Source: Undibacterium cyanobacteriorum
GTDB taxonomy: Bacteria; Pseudomonadota; Gammaproteobacteria; Burkholderiales; Burkholderiaceae_D
Assembly: GCF_031326225.1 (NCBI RefSeq)
Contig: NZ_CP133720.1
Coordinates: 3,410,001-3,474,000 of the forward strand
Direction: 5' to 3'
Length of the DNA: 64,000 bases
A program made the translations under genes and the position numbers. Every line of letters starts with the position of its first letter. Position 1 is the first letter of the stretch. Shown here piece by piece: positions 16,803 through 26,502 of the stretch. The notes beneath the pieces are model-generated. The model did no database searches. It was not told the DNA's origin and worked only from the letters and a program-made list of their open reading frames with translations.

Positions 16803-18608
16803 TTAAGCATCCGGCGTACGTATCGCAGCTTCCGCCAACGCCTCTTTTCTAATCACTTCTTGCAATTGCATGATCTCTCGATAACGCGCCACATCTTCGT
16901 TCGACTTCAAACCGCGCGCTACCAGCTCATCCAATTCCAATTTCAGCACTTGTGTTCGCATCTGTCGCAAAGCACCCGCCAACTCCAGCGAAACAACCTC
17001 AACTCCCGACTCAACCTGCTCAGCAATTTCCGCAATAAGAGGATCAAAATCAGAACCTGTGGCGCGCAAACTTTCTGCCAACACCGCAAAATTTGCCTGT
17101 TCTCCCATTGGTTTTGCAATAGAAACAAGCTGTTTTAGCATATCAGCGCCGTCGGGCGATAATCTTGCCGCATCGGCAAGTACCTTATCGCTTATCATGA
17201 CAGCTAGCGCGGGATGTGCGACCAAAATTCGCAAAACTTGTCGCTCCAAACCAACGGGTGCACTCCGTTTTGCCTTGGGCGGAGCAATTTTGACGCGTGC
17301 GACCGGCTGCGACAACTCAAATAAGGACTCAATTTCTCCCGGAGTTGACTGCGTGATGCTGGCCAAACTTCGCACCAATTGCAAACGCAAAGCCGAAGGC
17401 GTCATTTGTTGCAATAATGGCTTGGCCTCGAACTGCGTTTTCGCGCGCCCCTCGGCCGTCCCCAAATCATTCTCACCCGTCACTTCGCGAATAAAAAATT
17501 GCGAAAGTGGCATAGCGTCGCGCACCTCCTGCTCAAAAGCCTCGGCGCCATAAGCGCGCACATAGCTGTCAGGGTCATGCTCAACTGGTAAGAACAAAAA
17601 CTTTATGACCTTACTATCATTGACCTGGGACAGACAGGCATCTAAGGCGCGCCGAGCCGCTCTTCTACCTGCAGCATCGCCATCAAAACTAAAAATCACT
17701 TGATCGGTTTGACGCAAAAGTTTCTGCACATGCGTTGGGGTGCAGGCGGTTCCGAGCGTCGCCACCGCTTGTGGAAAGCCCAACTGCGCTAAGGCCACCA
17801 CATCCATGTAACCTTCCGTCACCAACACATAGCCCGCATCGCGAATTGCCTGCCGCGCCTCAAATAGACCATACAACTCCAAGCCTTTTTGATACAACGG
17901 CGTTTCGGGTGAGTTCAAATATTTTGGCTCGCCCTGGTCGAGAATGCGTCCACCAAAACCAATCACCTGTCCTTTGGTATTGCGAATCGGGAACATCACA
18001 CGATCACGGAATCGGTCATAGCGTTTTCGATGTGCACCTGCATCATCACTCTTGTCGATCACCATGCCAGACTCTGCTAACGCAGGGTCTTGATAGTCTT
18101 GAAAAACCGAACGCAGACTATCCCAAGCATCGGGCGCATAACCCAAACCAAATCTCGCTGCGATTTCCCCAGTCAGGCCACGGCCTTTCAGATACTGGAT
18201 GGCACGTTCGGAACCGCGCAATTGCCCACGGTAATATTCGCAAGCCTTGGTCATGACTTCGCTCAAAGCGAGCGTTTTCGCTGTATGTTCCGCCCTTTGC
18301 GCTGGCAACATGCGATCGTCATCTGGCACAACCATGCCATTGTTGAGAGCCAAGTCTTTAACGGCATCAACAAAACTCATGCCGGAATATTCCATCAGGA
18401 AGCCGATCGAAGTGCCATGTGCGCCACACCCAAAACAGTGATAAAACTGTTTGGTCGGGCTCACCGTAAAACTCGGGGACTTTTCATTATGGAAGGGACA
18501 CAAACCCATATAGTTTGCGCCACCTTTTTTAAGCTGGACGTACTTACCCACGACATCAACGATGTCAACGCGGGCAAGCAGATCTTGAATAAAACTTTGT
18601 GGTATCAC
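16803..18608 (-). CDS. dnaG: DNA primase
   Basis: 601 residues from GTG at 18608, which yields the family-typical start MIPQSFIQDLLARVDIVDVV; a TTG six codons upstream is the only longer option. The CHC2 zinc finger (CPFH at 37-40, CFGC at 59-62) is followed by the TOPRIM catalytic core (VTEGYMDVVAL; SFDGDAAGRRAARRA) and a C-terminal DnaB-interaction region. It synthesises RNA primers at the replication fork. Downstream of yqeY (218 bp) and upstream of rpoD, as in the classical macromolecular synthesis operon. Confidence 0.96.
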   Translation of the reverse strand: MIPQSFIQDLLARVDIVDVVGKYVQLKKGGANYMGLCPFHNEKSPSFTVSPTKQFYHCFGCGAHGTSIGFLMEYSGMSFVDAVKDLALNNGMVVPDDDRMLPAQRAEHTAKTLALSEVMTKACEYYRGQLRGSERAIQYLKGRGLTGEIAARFGLGYAPDAWDSLRSVFQDYQDPALAESGMVIDKSDDAGAHRKRYDRFRDRVMFPIRNTKGQVIGFGGRILDQGEPKYLNSPETPLYQKGLELYGLFEARQAIRDAGYVLVTEGYMDVVALAQLGFPQAVATLGTACTPTHVQKLLRQTDQVIFSFDGDAAGRRAARRALDACLSQVNDSKVIKFLFLPVEHDPDSYVRAYGAEAFEQEVRDAMPLSQFFIREVTGENDLGTAEGRAKTQFEAKPLLQQMTPSALRLQLVRSLASITQSTPGEIESLFELSQPVARVKIAPPKAKRSAPVGLERQVLRILVAHPALAVMISDKVLADAARLSPDGADMLKQLVSIAKPMGEQANFAVLAESLRATGSDFDPLIAEIAEQVESGVEVVSLELAGALRQMRTQVLKLELDELVARGLKSNEDVARYREIMQLQEVIRKEALAEAAIRTPDA

Positions 18609-18826
18609 AGTGGCAGCCTGAATCAATAGAAACCATCGACCTCACACATAGCGCAAGGCTTGAAACCTACTTCAATCTCCGCGTCGAGTCTACTCAACAG
18701 AAATAAATACTTGATACGAGGAAGTCATTCTCGCGATCGAACTACTAGCGACCACTAAGCTTCCTGTTACCAACCTATCTCGTAAGTTGAAACCCAACAA
18801 ACGGAGAGATCATGCTGTTCACTTTC

Positions 18827-19273
18827 TTATTTCGCGAGAGCTGCTTTGACCATTGCCGAAACGACTGTCATATCCGCGCGACCAGCTAACTTTGGCTTCA
18901 AAACACCCATCAATTTACCCATGTCTTGTGGACCTGTTGCGCCAGTCTGCGCCACTGCTTCAGCCACTGCGGCTTGAATTTCCGCATCACTGAGACCCGC
19001 TGGCATGTACGCAGACAAGATCGCCAATTCTCCTTTTTCGATATCCGCCAAATCTTGACGGCCACCCGCCTCGAATTGCGTAATCGAGTCTTTACGTTGC
19101 TTGATCATTTTTTCGATGATTGCCAACACCATGGTGTCATCGAGTTCAACACGTTCATCAACTTCTTTTTGCTTCATGGCGGCAGTGATCAAACGGATAG
19201 CACTGAGCTTTGCCGTATCTTTTGCGCGCATGGCGGCTTTCATGTCTTCCGTAATTTGCTCTTTTAAGCTCAT
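18827..19273 (-). CDS. GatB/YqeY domain-containing protein
   Basis: 148 residues matching the YqeY family (EDMKAAMRAKDTAKLSAIRLI; VVSAMVKAALAK near the C-terminus). The fold is shared with the tRNA-binding tail domain of GatB, so tRNA binding is suspected but the cellular function is unknown. It sits between rpsU and dnaG, a very common position in Gram-negative bacteria. ATG at 19273 follows AGGAGTTGGT, a clear ribosome-binding site. Confidence 0.94.
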   Translation of the reverse strand: MSLKEQITEDMKAAMRAKDTAKLSAIRLITAAMKQKEVDERVELDDTMVLAIIEKMIKQRKDSITQFEAGGRQDLADIEKGELAILSAYMPAGLSDAEIQAAVAEAVAQTGATGPQDMGKLMGVLKPKLAGRADMTVVSAMVKAALAK

Positions 19274-19318
19274 ACCAACTCCTGCTGGGATAAATAAATC
19301 AAAACAAGAAATAACAAA

Positions 19319-19344
19319 GCCCGCTGCGGACTACCGGAGCGGGC
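19319..19344 (-). terminator. Attenuator-like terminator between rpsU and yqeY
   Basis: GCCCGCT (19319-19325) pairs with AGCGGGC (19338-19344) with further internal pairing, and the minus strand continues TTTGTTATTT. It follows rpsU by about 65 bp, matching the known position of an attenuator after rpsU in the E. coli macromolecular synthesis operon, which keeps S21 output above primase and sigma output. Confidence 0.7.
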
Positions 19345-19409
19345 ATGCAAACCTGAATCAGTTTAATTCTTTTGACACCAAGTAATTGCTCACTCAATGC
19401 CCAAAAAGA

Positions 19410-19622
19410 TTAATACATTTTCTTAGGCAATTGCTGACTACGAATACGTTTGTAGTGACGTTTAACAGCTGCTGCTAAACGACGCTTGCGTTCTGCAGTT
19501 GGTTTTTCATAAAACTCGCGAGCGCGCAATTCGGTCAACAGACCGGTCTTTTCGATGGTGCGCTTGAAGCGACGCATGGCGACTTCGAACGGCTCGTTTT
19601 CTTTAAGGCGAATTGTGGTCAT
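19410..19622 (-). CDS. rpsU: 30S ribosomal protein S21
   Basis: 70 residues, full-length and typical: basic throughout, with the conserved N-terminus MTTIRLKENEPFE, central FKRTIEKTGLL and REFYEKPTAERKR. S21 is a small-subunit protein needed for base-pairing of mRNA with the 16S 3' end in many proteobacteria. First gene of the block. Its upstream gap (19623-19874) is AT-rich and presumably holds the promoter; a TATATATA at 19738-19745 region is noted but no promoter is claimed. Confidence 0.97.
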   Translation of the reverse strand: MTTIRLKENEPFEVAMRRFKRTIEKTGLLTELRAREFYEKPTAERKRRLAAAVKRHYKRIRSQQLPKKMY

Positions 19623-19874
19623 TTAAGTTCGGAACCAAGTAAAAATTTATAGGAAGACCGAGATCATAGCAGGATTTTTTTGATTTTGGAAGTTAACTGA
19701 TGAAATCTTACGCAAAAAAGACAGTCTCGCTAGTCGACTATATATACGGCATGCCAGATCAATTATCACCACAGCAATTGATTGCCTGAGCATCAATGAT
19801 ATTGCTGCAAATATTCCAACATCGAACCAATATAACTACTTCATTGCAGTAACAAACAATGCTGCGGTACTCGT

Positions 19875-21152
19875 TTAAACCGCCGAGCCAGCCGCATTAC
19901 CCGAGGCCCAAGCCCATTGAAAGTTGAAGCCACCGAGCCAACCCGTCACATCCAAGGCTTCGCCGACAAAATACAGTCCGGGCACATCTTTTACCATCAT
20001 GCTCTGTTGCATGACGGCGCGAGTATCAACGCCGCCACGAGTTACTTCCGCCTTGCGATAGCCTTCAGACCCATTCGGGAACAGCTCCCAACGATTCAAC
20101 TTTTCACCAAGCAAACGCAATCGTTTGTCTTGCATATCGACGATTTTGAGGTCGCCATCAAAACCATGTGCCTGCAATAGGCCATCAACTAAACGGGATG
20201 GTAAGTAGGCTGCTAAATAATTCGATAAATTCTTTTTACTGGTCGATTTAGCGGCGATCAACTCCTCAGCCACATCGATCTCTGGCAACAAATTCACGCG
20301 TATTGCTTGACCGCTCTGCCAATAACTCGAAATTTGCAAAACGGCAGGGCCCGACAATCCTCTGTGCGTAAAAAGCAAATCTTCGCGGAATACCATTCGC
20401 TCTTTTTTGGCGCCTGTTTCTATGTCAACTTCGAGTGAAATTCCAGCGAGCGGTACAAAGGCCTCCCAACTCGCTGCATCAAAGGTCAATGGCACCAAGG
20501 CGGGACGTGGCTCGACCACTTTTAGACCAAATTGTTTAGCGATGCGATAAGAAAAATCACTTGCCCCAATTTTGGGAATCGATAAGCCACCTGTCGCCAC
20601 CACCAAACTTTCACAGCTCAATTGACCATGCGAGGTATTCAACAAAAACCCTGCTTCCGTTTTGCTGACCTCATCAACATTACATGGCATACGCCATTGC
20701 ACATGTCCACGGTCACATTCCGTTTTGAGCATCTGAATAATATCTTCAGCGCTATGATCGCAAAACAATTGCCCCTTATGTTTCTCGTGATAAGCAATGT
20801 TGTAGCGTTTAATCAAACTCAGAAAATCTTGCGGTGTATATCGTGACAGAGCACTTTTGCAAAAGTGAGGATTCTCTGAAATGAAGTTCGCAGGGCCTAC
20901 ATGCAGGTTGGTAAAGTTACAGCGTCCCCCACCTGAAATGCGGATTTTCTCCGCCAATTTGCTAGCATGATCGATCATCAAAACACGTCGCCCGCGTTGC
21001 CCAGCAACGGCCGCGCACATCATTCCTGCCGCGCCAGCACCAATCACTACGACATCAAAATGATTCTTTGCGCTTTTGTGAGTACTCGGAGAGGTTTGAC
21101 TTGGCGTCGAGGGTGCAGCGTTACTCGATGAACTAGAAGAACTAGAGGACAT
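19875..21152 (-). CDS. NAD(P)/FAD-dependent flavoprotein, YhiN (HI0933) family
   Basis: 425 residues. A Rossmann FAD-binding motif (VVVIGAGAAGMMCA, about 35-48) follows an unusual Ser/Thr/Pro-rich N-terminus of about 29 residues beginning with a run of nine serines. RISGGGRCNFTN, VVATGGLSIPKIG and the C-terminal FVGEALDVTGWLGGFNFQWAWASG are family signatures. The function of the E. coli YhiN/BaiN-like proteins is not settled, so no substrate is given. An alternative start inside the Ser-rich tail is possible but there is no in-frame Met before the FAD motif other than the first. Confidence 0.88.
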   Translation of the reverse strand: MSSSSSSSSSNAAPSTPSQTSPSTHKSAKNHFDVVVIGAGAAGMMCAAVAGQRGRRVLMIDHASKLAEKIRISGGGRCNFTNLHVGPANFISENPHFCKSALSRYTPQDFLSLIKRYNIAYHEKHKGQLFCDHSAEDIIQMLKTECDRGHVQWRMPCNVDEVSKTEAGFLLNTSHGQLSCESLVVATGGLSIPKIGASDFSYRIAKQFGLKVVEPRPALVPLTFDAASWEAFVPLAGISLEVDIETGAKKERMVFREDLLFTHRGLSGPAVLQISSYWQSGQAIRVNLLPEIDVAEELIAAKSTSKKNLSNYLAAYLPSRLVDGLLQAHGFDGDLKIVDMQDKRLRLLGEKLNRWELFPNGSEGYRKAEVTRGGVDTRAVMQQSMMVKDVPGLYFVGEALDVTGWLGGFNFQWAWASGNAAGSAV

Positions 21153-21195
21153 AGATGACTTTCATGGGGAACAGCCCGCGCATTGTAATGCAAAA

Positions 21196-22158
21196 TCAGA
21201 GCAAACTCGCGGCAACCTGCTTGCAATAAGCCACTTGCTGCGCGATGTTGACGGGAACCGGTCGTTCTCCTCGTATCACATCGGCGATCCACAGTGCAGT
21301 TGTTGGCGCATCGATCGCACTCGGTAAATCGGGATGCTCTTGTTCCAAGCTCGCTTGTTGCTCCTGCAATACCGTGGTTCCATCTGCACGATACAAACTG
21401 ATTTGTTGCGCACGTCCGGTACTTGCCACGGTCTCTCCTTCCGTGCCACGCATGAGTAGCGCAGCACCCTGTGCGCCACTCAAACGCTGAGAATAGTAGT
21501 CGTGCAGAAGGACTTGATATTCGGGGTGCGTATAAGACGTGAGGCGAAGTGCCGCGCAGTCAAACACCTGCATCACCTTGACCAGAGTATGGGTCGAACT
21601 ACGTAAGCCTAAGATACGACGCTTTTCTAATAAAGCGTGCATACCAGGCATCAGCACATCGAGCGGTAAAAAGCTGACCAAATCTTGCGCGAGTTGCTGA
21701 TTGGCTTGAGCGACACTTGTTGCCAAACTGCAGCCTAGAGCCTGCCAAATCTCTGCACTCGCGGTACGACCTGGGTCAGTACGCACACCATGTAGCAGCA
21801 CTGGCACGCCCTCGCGTGCCAGCAAAAAAGCCAGCAACGGTGTGAGGTTGGGACGTTTACGCGCGCCGTTATAAGTTGGAATGATCACGGGCGCATATTT
21901 CGCTGAGATTGGTTTTTGCAGCAATGTCATACGCTGCTTAGCCGCTGCGAGAAAACCATCGATTTCATCGATACTCTCGCCCTTAATACGCATCGCCAAC
22001 AAAATTCCGCCCAGTTCAAGCTCGGAGACGCGCTGGTCGAGCATGGCACCGTACAATTCTTGCGCCTCATCGCGAGTGAGACTCCTCGCTCCCTCTTTAC
22101 CTCTGCCAATTTGTTTAATGTATTTTGCCGCAGCGAAGGTTTCTAGATGATTGCTCAT
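21196..22158 (-). CDS. ybiB: DNA-binding protein YbiB (TrpD2), anthranilate phosphoribosyltransferase-like
   Basis: 320 residues with the glycosyltransferase family 3 fold: the N-terminal helical domain (ARSLTRDEAQELYGAMLDQRV) and the PRPP-site remnant IPTYNGARKRPNLTPLLAFLLA. True TrpD has a GTGGD motif here; its absence marks the TrpD2/YbiB group. E. coli YbiB binds nucleic acids with little sequence preference and is LexA-controlled. The stop lies 43 bp from the YhiN-like gene start, so the two may be co-transcribed. Confidence 0.88.
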   Translation of the reverse strand: MSNHLETFAAAKYIKQIGRGKEGARSLTRDEAQELYGAMLDQRVSELELGGILLAMRIKGESIDEIDGFLAAAKQRMTLLQKPISAKYAPVIIPTYNGARKRPNLTPLLAFLLAREGVPVLLHGVRTDPGRTASAEIWQALGCSLATSVAQANQQLAQDLVSFLPLDVLMPGMHALLEKRRILGLRSSTHTLVKVMQVFDCAALRLTSYTHPEYQVLLHDYYSQRLSGAQGAALLMRGTEGETVASTGRAQQISLYRADGTTVLQEQQASLEQEHPDLPSAIDAPTTALWIADVIRGERPVPVNIAQQVAYCKQVAASLL

Positions 22159-22354
22159 TGCTTCTGTTTCTGTAAATGGAGAATTTGAGAACTTGCGAAA
22201 TGAAAAACTTAAAACTACCTTCTAACCTGATCTGCGAAGTGTAGCATTGCCGCGAATAAAGCATTTTATTTCGTCCCTGCAACACTTATGTCATAGTTTT
22301 TTCGCTATACTCCCTGACACTCATTGACGCGACGTTGCAGTTTTAGTGATCTCT

Positions 22355-22828
22355 ATGCCGCATTCACAAGTATCCCCTCTGCGCACCGAAGCGCTCCACA
22401 TCTTACTTGTGGACGATGACGAATTTTTGCTCGATCTCATGAAAGAGACTTTGCTCGACCTTGGAGCAACTTCGGTCGTTTTAGCCAAGAACGGCATCGA
22501 AGGTTTGAAGCTTTTTAAGCAAGCTAACGCCAAACCGAATCTGATTATTTGCGATCTATGCATGCCACAACTTGGCGGCATGGAATTGCTCGGACATTTA
22601 GCGCGTGAAGGCTGTCAGGCGGAAGTGCTGATCATGTCGGGCCATAATCTGACTCCACCGAAAGATCAACATTGGAATCTCGCCAACTATGACGGCCCAG
22701 TGCTGAACTTAGCCGAGAAGCTCGCTCGCATTCAGGGTATCAAAGTCAGAGCGACTTTTGAAAAACCAATAACGCGGGTCAAGGTCGTTGAGATGCTCAA
22801 GACTGTTGGTTTTCAAGTAGCCGAGTGA
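22355..22828 (+). CDS. Single-domain response regulator (receiver only)
   Basis: 157 residues from ATG at 22355 (GTG at 22346 is an in-frame alternative). The receiver motifs are complete: acidic pocket DDD at 20-22, phospho-acceptor Asp67 in ICDLCMP, the Ser in IMSGHN and the switch Lys in FEKPI. No output domain is present. The stretch between the Ser and Lys (about 100-135) is longer than usual. No histidine kinase is adjacent, so its partner is unknown. Confidence 0.88.
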   Translation: MPHSQVSPLRTEALHILLVDDDEFLLDLMKETLLDLGATSVVLAKNGIEGLKLFKQANAKPNLIICDLCMPQLGGMELLGHLAREGCQAEVLIMSGHNLTPPKDQHWNLANYDGPVLNLAEKLARIQGIKVRATFEKPITRVKVVEMLKTVGFQVAE

Positions 22829-22889
22829 AGAGCCTTTAAGACTCCACCCTCTGCTGGCGAGGTGGCGAAACTACGATCAGGCTTTCTTC

Positions 22890-23834
22890 CTATTCGAAAC
22901 TCTTACGAGTACGCGAAAACTCAATTTCCGTCTCATCATTCTTGAAAAGCGGCAGGTTTTTGTCGGCATACTCACGCAAGAGATTCCACACCACCCTCAC
23001 CCTTTGCAAACGATACAAATCAACCGGAGCCACCAACCAGAACGAACGTTCAGCGTGGAATTGATCCTCTAGCACTGGCACCAAGTTATGGTGATTCCGG
23101 ACTGCATACGGCGGCGCCAAGACCAAGCCCAAGCCCATCGCCGCAGCCTCACATTGCGCCATCATGCCCGTGCAGCACAGTCGGCGACGTGGCGTGAAGC
23201 CGAGCTCATCAAAAAAATTGAGCTCACTACTGGCCAAGCGATCTTGCACGTAATCGACAAATTCATGACGCGCAATATCCGCATGTTCGCGGATCGGCGG
23301 ATGGCGTGCCAAGTATTCTTTTGATCCATACAAATACATGCGGAAAGTCGCCATTTTGGTGACCATATAACGCCCAGTACTCGGCGGATCAAGCATGACT
23401 CCAATGTCGGCTTCACGATTGGCGAGGTTGGCAAAACGCGGCAACAATAACAAATCAATATTTAAATCTGGATGTTCATTGAGTAAGCCGACCAACATCG
23501 GAGCAATCACTTGCGTGCCAAAGATCTCAGGCGCACCGAGACGTACCAAACCTCGCGCCGACACTTGAATGCCCGCCAATTGTTCCGTGGCAGCCAAGGC
23601 CGCACTCTCCATCGCCTCTGCATGCGGCAATAAGCTCAGTCCCATTTCCGTGAGTTGATACCCCTCCCGACTACGATCAAATAAGGTTGTCCCCAACTGT
23701 TGTTCAAGACGGTCAATGCGCCGCGCCACCGTTGTGTGCTCGACTGAGAGACGACGCGAGGTACCCGAGAGCGTGCCAGAACGTGCTAGTTCGAGAAAAA
23801 AACGTAAATCTGTCCATTCCGGTAAGTTACTCAT
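22890..23834 (-). CDS. LysR-family transcriptional regulator
   Basis: 314 residues from ATG at 23834, which has a strong AGGGG ribosome-binding site 8 bp upstream; a start ten codons earlier has none. The helix-turn-helix (LSVEHTTVARRIDRLEQQLGT) and LysR substrate-binding domain are clear. It is divergent from the TonB-dependent receptor at 24169, and the shared gap contains two inverted repeats (23893-23916 and 23981-23996), suggesting that it controls the receptor and itself. Effector unknown. Confidence 0.9.
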   Translation of the reverse strand: MSNLPEWTDLRFFLELARSGTLSGTSRRLSVEHTTVARRIDRLEQQLGTTLFDRSREGYQLTEMGLSLLPHAEAMESAALAATEQLAGIQVSARGLVRLGAPEIFGTQVIAPMLVGLLNEHPDLNIDLLLLPRFANLANREADIGVMLDPPSTGRYMVTKMATFRMYLYGSKEYLARHPPIREHADIARHEFVDYVQDRLASSELNFFDELGFTPRRRLCCTGMMAQCEAAAMGLGLVLAPPYAVRNHHNLVPVLEDQFHAERSFWLVAPVDLYRLQRVRVVWNLLREYADKNLPLFKNDETEIEFSRTRKSFE

Positions 23835-23892
23835 GTAATCCCCTGTGCGTGAAAAATCCGCCACTTCATTTCAGGCAAGAAATTTACCACGT

Positions 23893-23916
23893 TTTAGGCC
23901 TAAATTGGCCTAAAAA
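23893..23916. promoter_or_regulatory. Perfect 9-bp inverted repeat, candidate LysR operator
   Basis: TTTTAGGCC (23893-23901) and GGCCTAAAA (23908-23916) flank a 6-bp AT spacer. The TTTAGGCC-N6-GGCCTAAA layout resembles LysR-type T-N11-A sites. It lies 59-82 bp upstream of the LysR gene and about 250 bp from the receptor gene. Confidence 0.5.
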
Positions 23917-23980
23917 CGACAAACAAGAAAACCTATCACCACCAACAAACTCTTTCATTTTCAGACACTTAGACCTCAAT

Positions 23981-23996
23981 TGTGCATTTTTGCACA
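23981..23996. promoter_or_regulatory. Inverted repeat TGTGCA-N4-TGCACA
   Basis: A perfect 6-bp inverted repeat around TTTT lies 172 bp upstream of the TonB receptor gene. It may be a second operator in the divergent region, for the LysR protein or another dimeric regulator. No other gene is visible in 23835-24168. Confidence 0.4.
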
Positions 23997-24168
23997 GAGA
24001 CTGCGCAATTTCTCATCTTACGGTCGACAGAAAAAATCGCCACACTGCGAACCCATATACGACTTAAAGCGTTCGAATTGCCACTAGAAACCTAAGAGAA
24101 ATTTTCCTCGACGAAGTTTGGCAGCAATTCCAAGCGTATAGATTTCAAACTATAACGGAGACCCCACC

Positions 24169-26445
24169 ATGCGTTCACATTCCCAAACCAAGTTCTTATT
24201 CCGTCGGACCGCCATTGCTTTAGTTGCCGCCAGTGGCCTGAACGTTGATCTTGCGCTCGCCCAAAGCGCAGATCAAGCCAAAGCCAGCGCCAACAATGAC
24301 GAACCAAAAGTCGTCACAGTGACAGCCCGTCGTCGCGAAGAAACCTTGAAAGATGTACCCGTTTCAGTCACTGAGATCGGCGCTGATCAATTATCTAAAA
24401 ATGGCATCCCAGACATCACTAGCATCGCCCAAACTTTACCGAGCACGACGCTGTCTGCCTCTCGCGGCACCAATAGCACCTTAACCGCCTTCATGCGCGG
24501 TGTTGGTCAACAAGATCCAGTTGCTGGTTTCGAATCTGGTGTTGGCATCTACCTCGACGATATTTACTTGGCACGTCCACAGGGCGCTGTGGCCGATATT
24601 TATGATGTCGATCGCGTCGAAGTCTTGCGCGGCCCACAGGGTACCTTGTATGGTCGTAACACCATTGGCGGTGCGGTCAAGTACATCACGCGCAAGCTAG
24701 GCCCAAACACTGACGTCCGTTTGAAAACCAGTGTGGGTAGTTACGGTCAAGCCGATGGCATGATCACGGCGGGCATCCCTGTTTCAGACACGGTTCGCGT
24801 TGGTGCGGCCTTGGCGAAATTCACGCGCAACGGCTTCGGTAAAGATCTGGCAACCGGCGAAGACAACTACAACAAAGACATCACAGCAGCGCGCCTGAGT
24901 GCAGAATTCACACCGAATAGCGACGTCTTTATTCGTATCGCAGCAGATACCACGCAAGATGATTCCAATGCAAAACATGGTCATCGATTGACGGTCGGCA
25001 AAATCAGCAATGCACCGATCCTAGACAATGTTTATGATTCCTACGCCAACCTCAATAGCGTCATGGGTCACAAACAACAAGTCACGCAAACCGGTGCATC
25101 TGCTTTGCTCGAGTGGCGCCTCAACAACGAATTCACCTTCAAATCGATCACCGCTTCGCGTCACGACACCTCATATGCACCGATCGACTTCGACTCCTTG
25201 AATAAAGTGGATTTCGACGTTCCTGCCATCTACAAAAATCGCCAAACCAGCCAAGAATTCCAACTCGCTTTCAACACCAAAGCGGTGCAAGGTTTAGCGG
25301 GCATCTACTATATTGACGCGAACGCTTACAATAAATTTGACGTACGTTTGCTCGGCACCTCCACTTTCACTGAGGGTGATGTCGATACCAAAGCATGGGC
25401 AGCATTTGCTGACGCCAGTATGGATTTGAGCGATACCGTTAGCTTGTCAGCCGGTGGTCGTTATACCGTCGACCAACGTCAAGCGGCAATCTTGCGTCAA
25501 ATCTATTTAGGCACAGCAGGCTCACCAGCTTTAGGCAATCCTGGTGCAACACTGTTCCGCACGGATACCAATTTGAGTAAGAGTGATCTCGATCGTACCG
25601 ACAAAAAATTCACACCTCGTGTTTCATTGAGCTGGAAAGCAACGCCGGAACAAAGCGTGTACGCATCATGGTCGGAAGGTTTCAAAGGTGGTGGTTTTGA
25701 TCCGCGTTTAAATATTGTCGGCACCAAATTGTCGCTCGACAAAGCGAAAAAAGGTTTTGAACCTGAAACCATCAAGACTTTTGAATTGGGTTTGAAATCT
25801 GAATTTGATCATGGTCGCATTTTCACCAACGCTGCCTTGTTCCATAGTGACTATCGTGACGTACAAATTCCTGGCTCCGTGGCGATCGATACCAACGGTG
25901 ACGGCAAAGACGATAGCTTTGCAGGTGTTGTGACGAATGCCGGTAAAGCGAAGATCGATGGTCTCGAATTAGAAGCAATTGCGAAACTCAGCGACAACTT
26001 CCGTCTCTCTGCGATGTATAGCTATATCGATGCGAAGTACACCCAATTCATCGGTGCAACAGGAGCCGATGTCAGTGCACAGCGCGTGTTCCAAAATACG
26101 CCACGCAATTCTGGAAACATCCGGGCCACCTATGATTGGGACATGCCAGTGATGGGCCACAATGGCAAGCTGAGCTTGATCGCAAGTTTGACCCATCGCA
26201 GCAAAACGTATCAATTCGAAACACCGAATCCGGTACTCGATCAAGAAGCCTATCGTTTAGTGGATGCCAGCATCGTCTGGACCAGCCGCGATAACAATGT
26301 GCGAGTCGGCTTACATGGTAAAAACCTCAACGATACACGTTACAAAGTCGCAGGCTACTTCTTCCCAACTTTGGGTGAAGGTAGCGTAACTGCTTTTTAC
26401 GGCGCACCACGCACTGTCACAGCAACTTTGGAATACCGTTTCTGA
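24169..26445 (+). CDS. TonB-dependent outer-membrane receptor
   Basis: 758 residues. A signal peptide (about 1-32) is followed by a TonB box-like segment (PKVVTVTARRREE), a plug domain (about 55-165; LRGPQGTLYGRNTIGGAVKYITRK) and a 22-strand-type barrel ending in the aromatic C-terminus TATLEYRF. The plug type resembles the large group of receptors annotated as siderophore, vitamin or carbohydrate/aromatic receptors; the ligand cannot be read from sequence. Control is probably by the divergent LysR gene rather than Fur, since I see no Fur box. ATG at 24169 follows GGAGACCCCACC. Confidence 0.92.
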   Translation: MRSHSQTKFLFRRTAIALVAASGLNVDLALAQSADQAKASANNDEPKVVTVTARRREETLKDVPVSVTEIGADQLSKNGIPDITSIAQTLPSTTLSASRGTNSTLTAFMRGVGQQDPVAGFESGVGIYLDDIYLARPQGAVADIYDVDRVEVLRGPQGTLYGRNTIGGAVKYITRKLGPNTDVRLKTSVGSYGQADGMITAGIPVSDTVRVGAALAKFTRNGFGKDLATGEDNYNKDITAARLSAEFTPNSDVFIRIAADTTQDDSNAKHGHRLTVGKISNAPILDNVYDSYANLNSVMGHKQQVTQTGASALLEWRLNNEFTFKSITASRHDTSYAPIDFDSLNKVDFDVPAIYKNRQTSQEFQLAFNTKAVQGLAGIYYIDANAYNKFDVRLLGTSTFTEGDVDTKAWAAFADASMDLSDTVSLSAGGRYTVDQRQAAILRQIYLGTAGSPALGNPGATLFRTDTNLSKSDLDRTDKKFTPRVSLSWKATPEQSVYASWSEGFKGGGFDPRLNIVGTKLSLDKAKKGFEPETIKTFELGLKSEFDHGRIFTNAALFHSDYRDVQIPGSVAIDTNGDGKDDSFAGVVTNAGKAKIDGLELEAIAKLSDNFRLSAMYSYIDAKYTQFIGATGADVSAQRVFQNTPRNSGNIRATYDWDMPVMGHNGKLSLIASLTHRSKTYQFETPNPVLDQEAYRLVDASIVWTSRDNNVRVGLHGKNLNDTRYKVAGYFFPTLGEGSVTAFYGAPRTVTATLEYRF

Positions 26446-26502
26446 TGCATGCCTGATCCAGTATCGCCACTACTGCAGCTTAATAGGTGAATGCTTTGAG
26501 CA

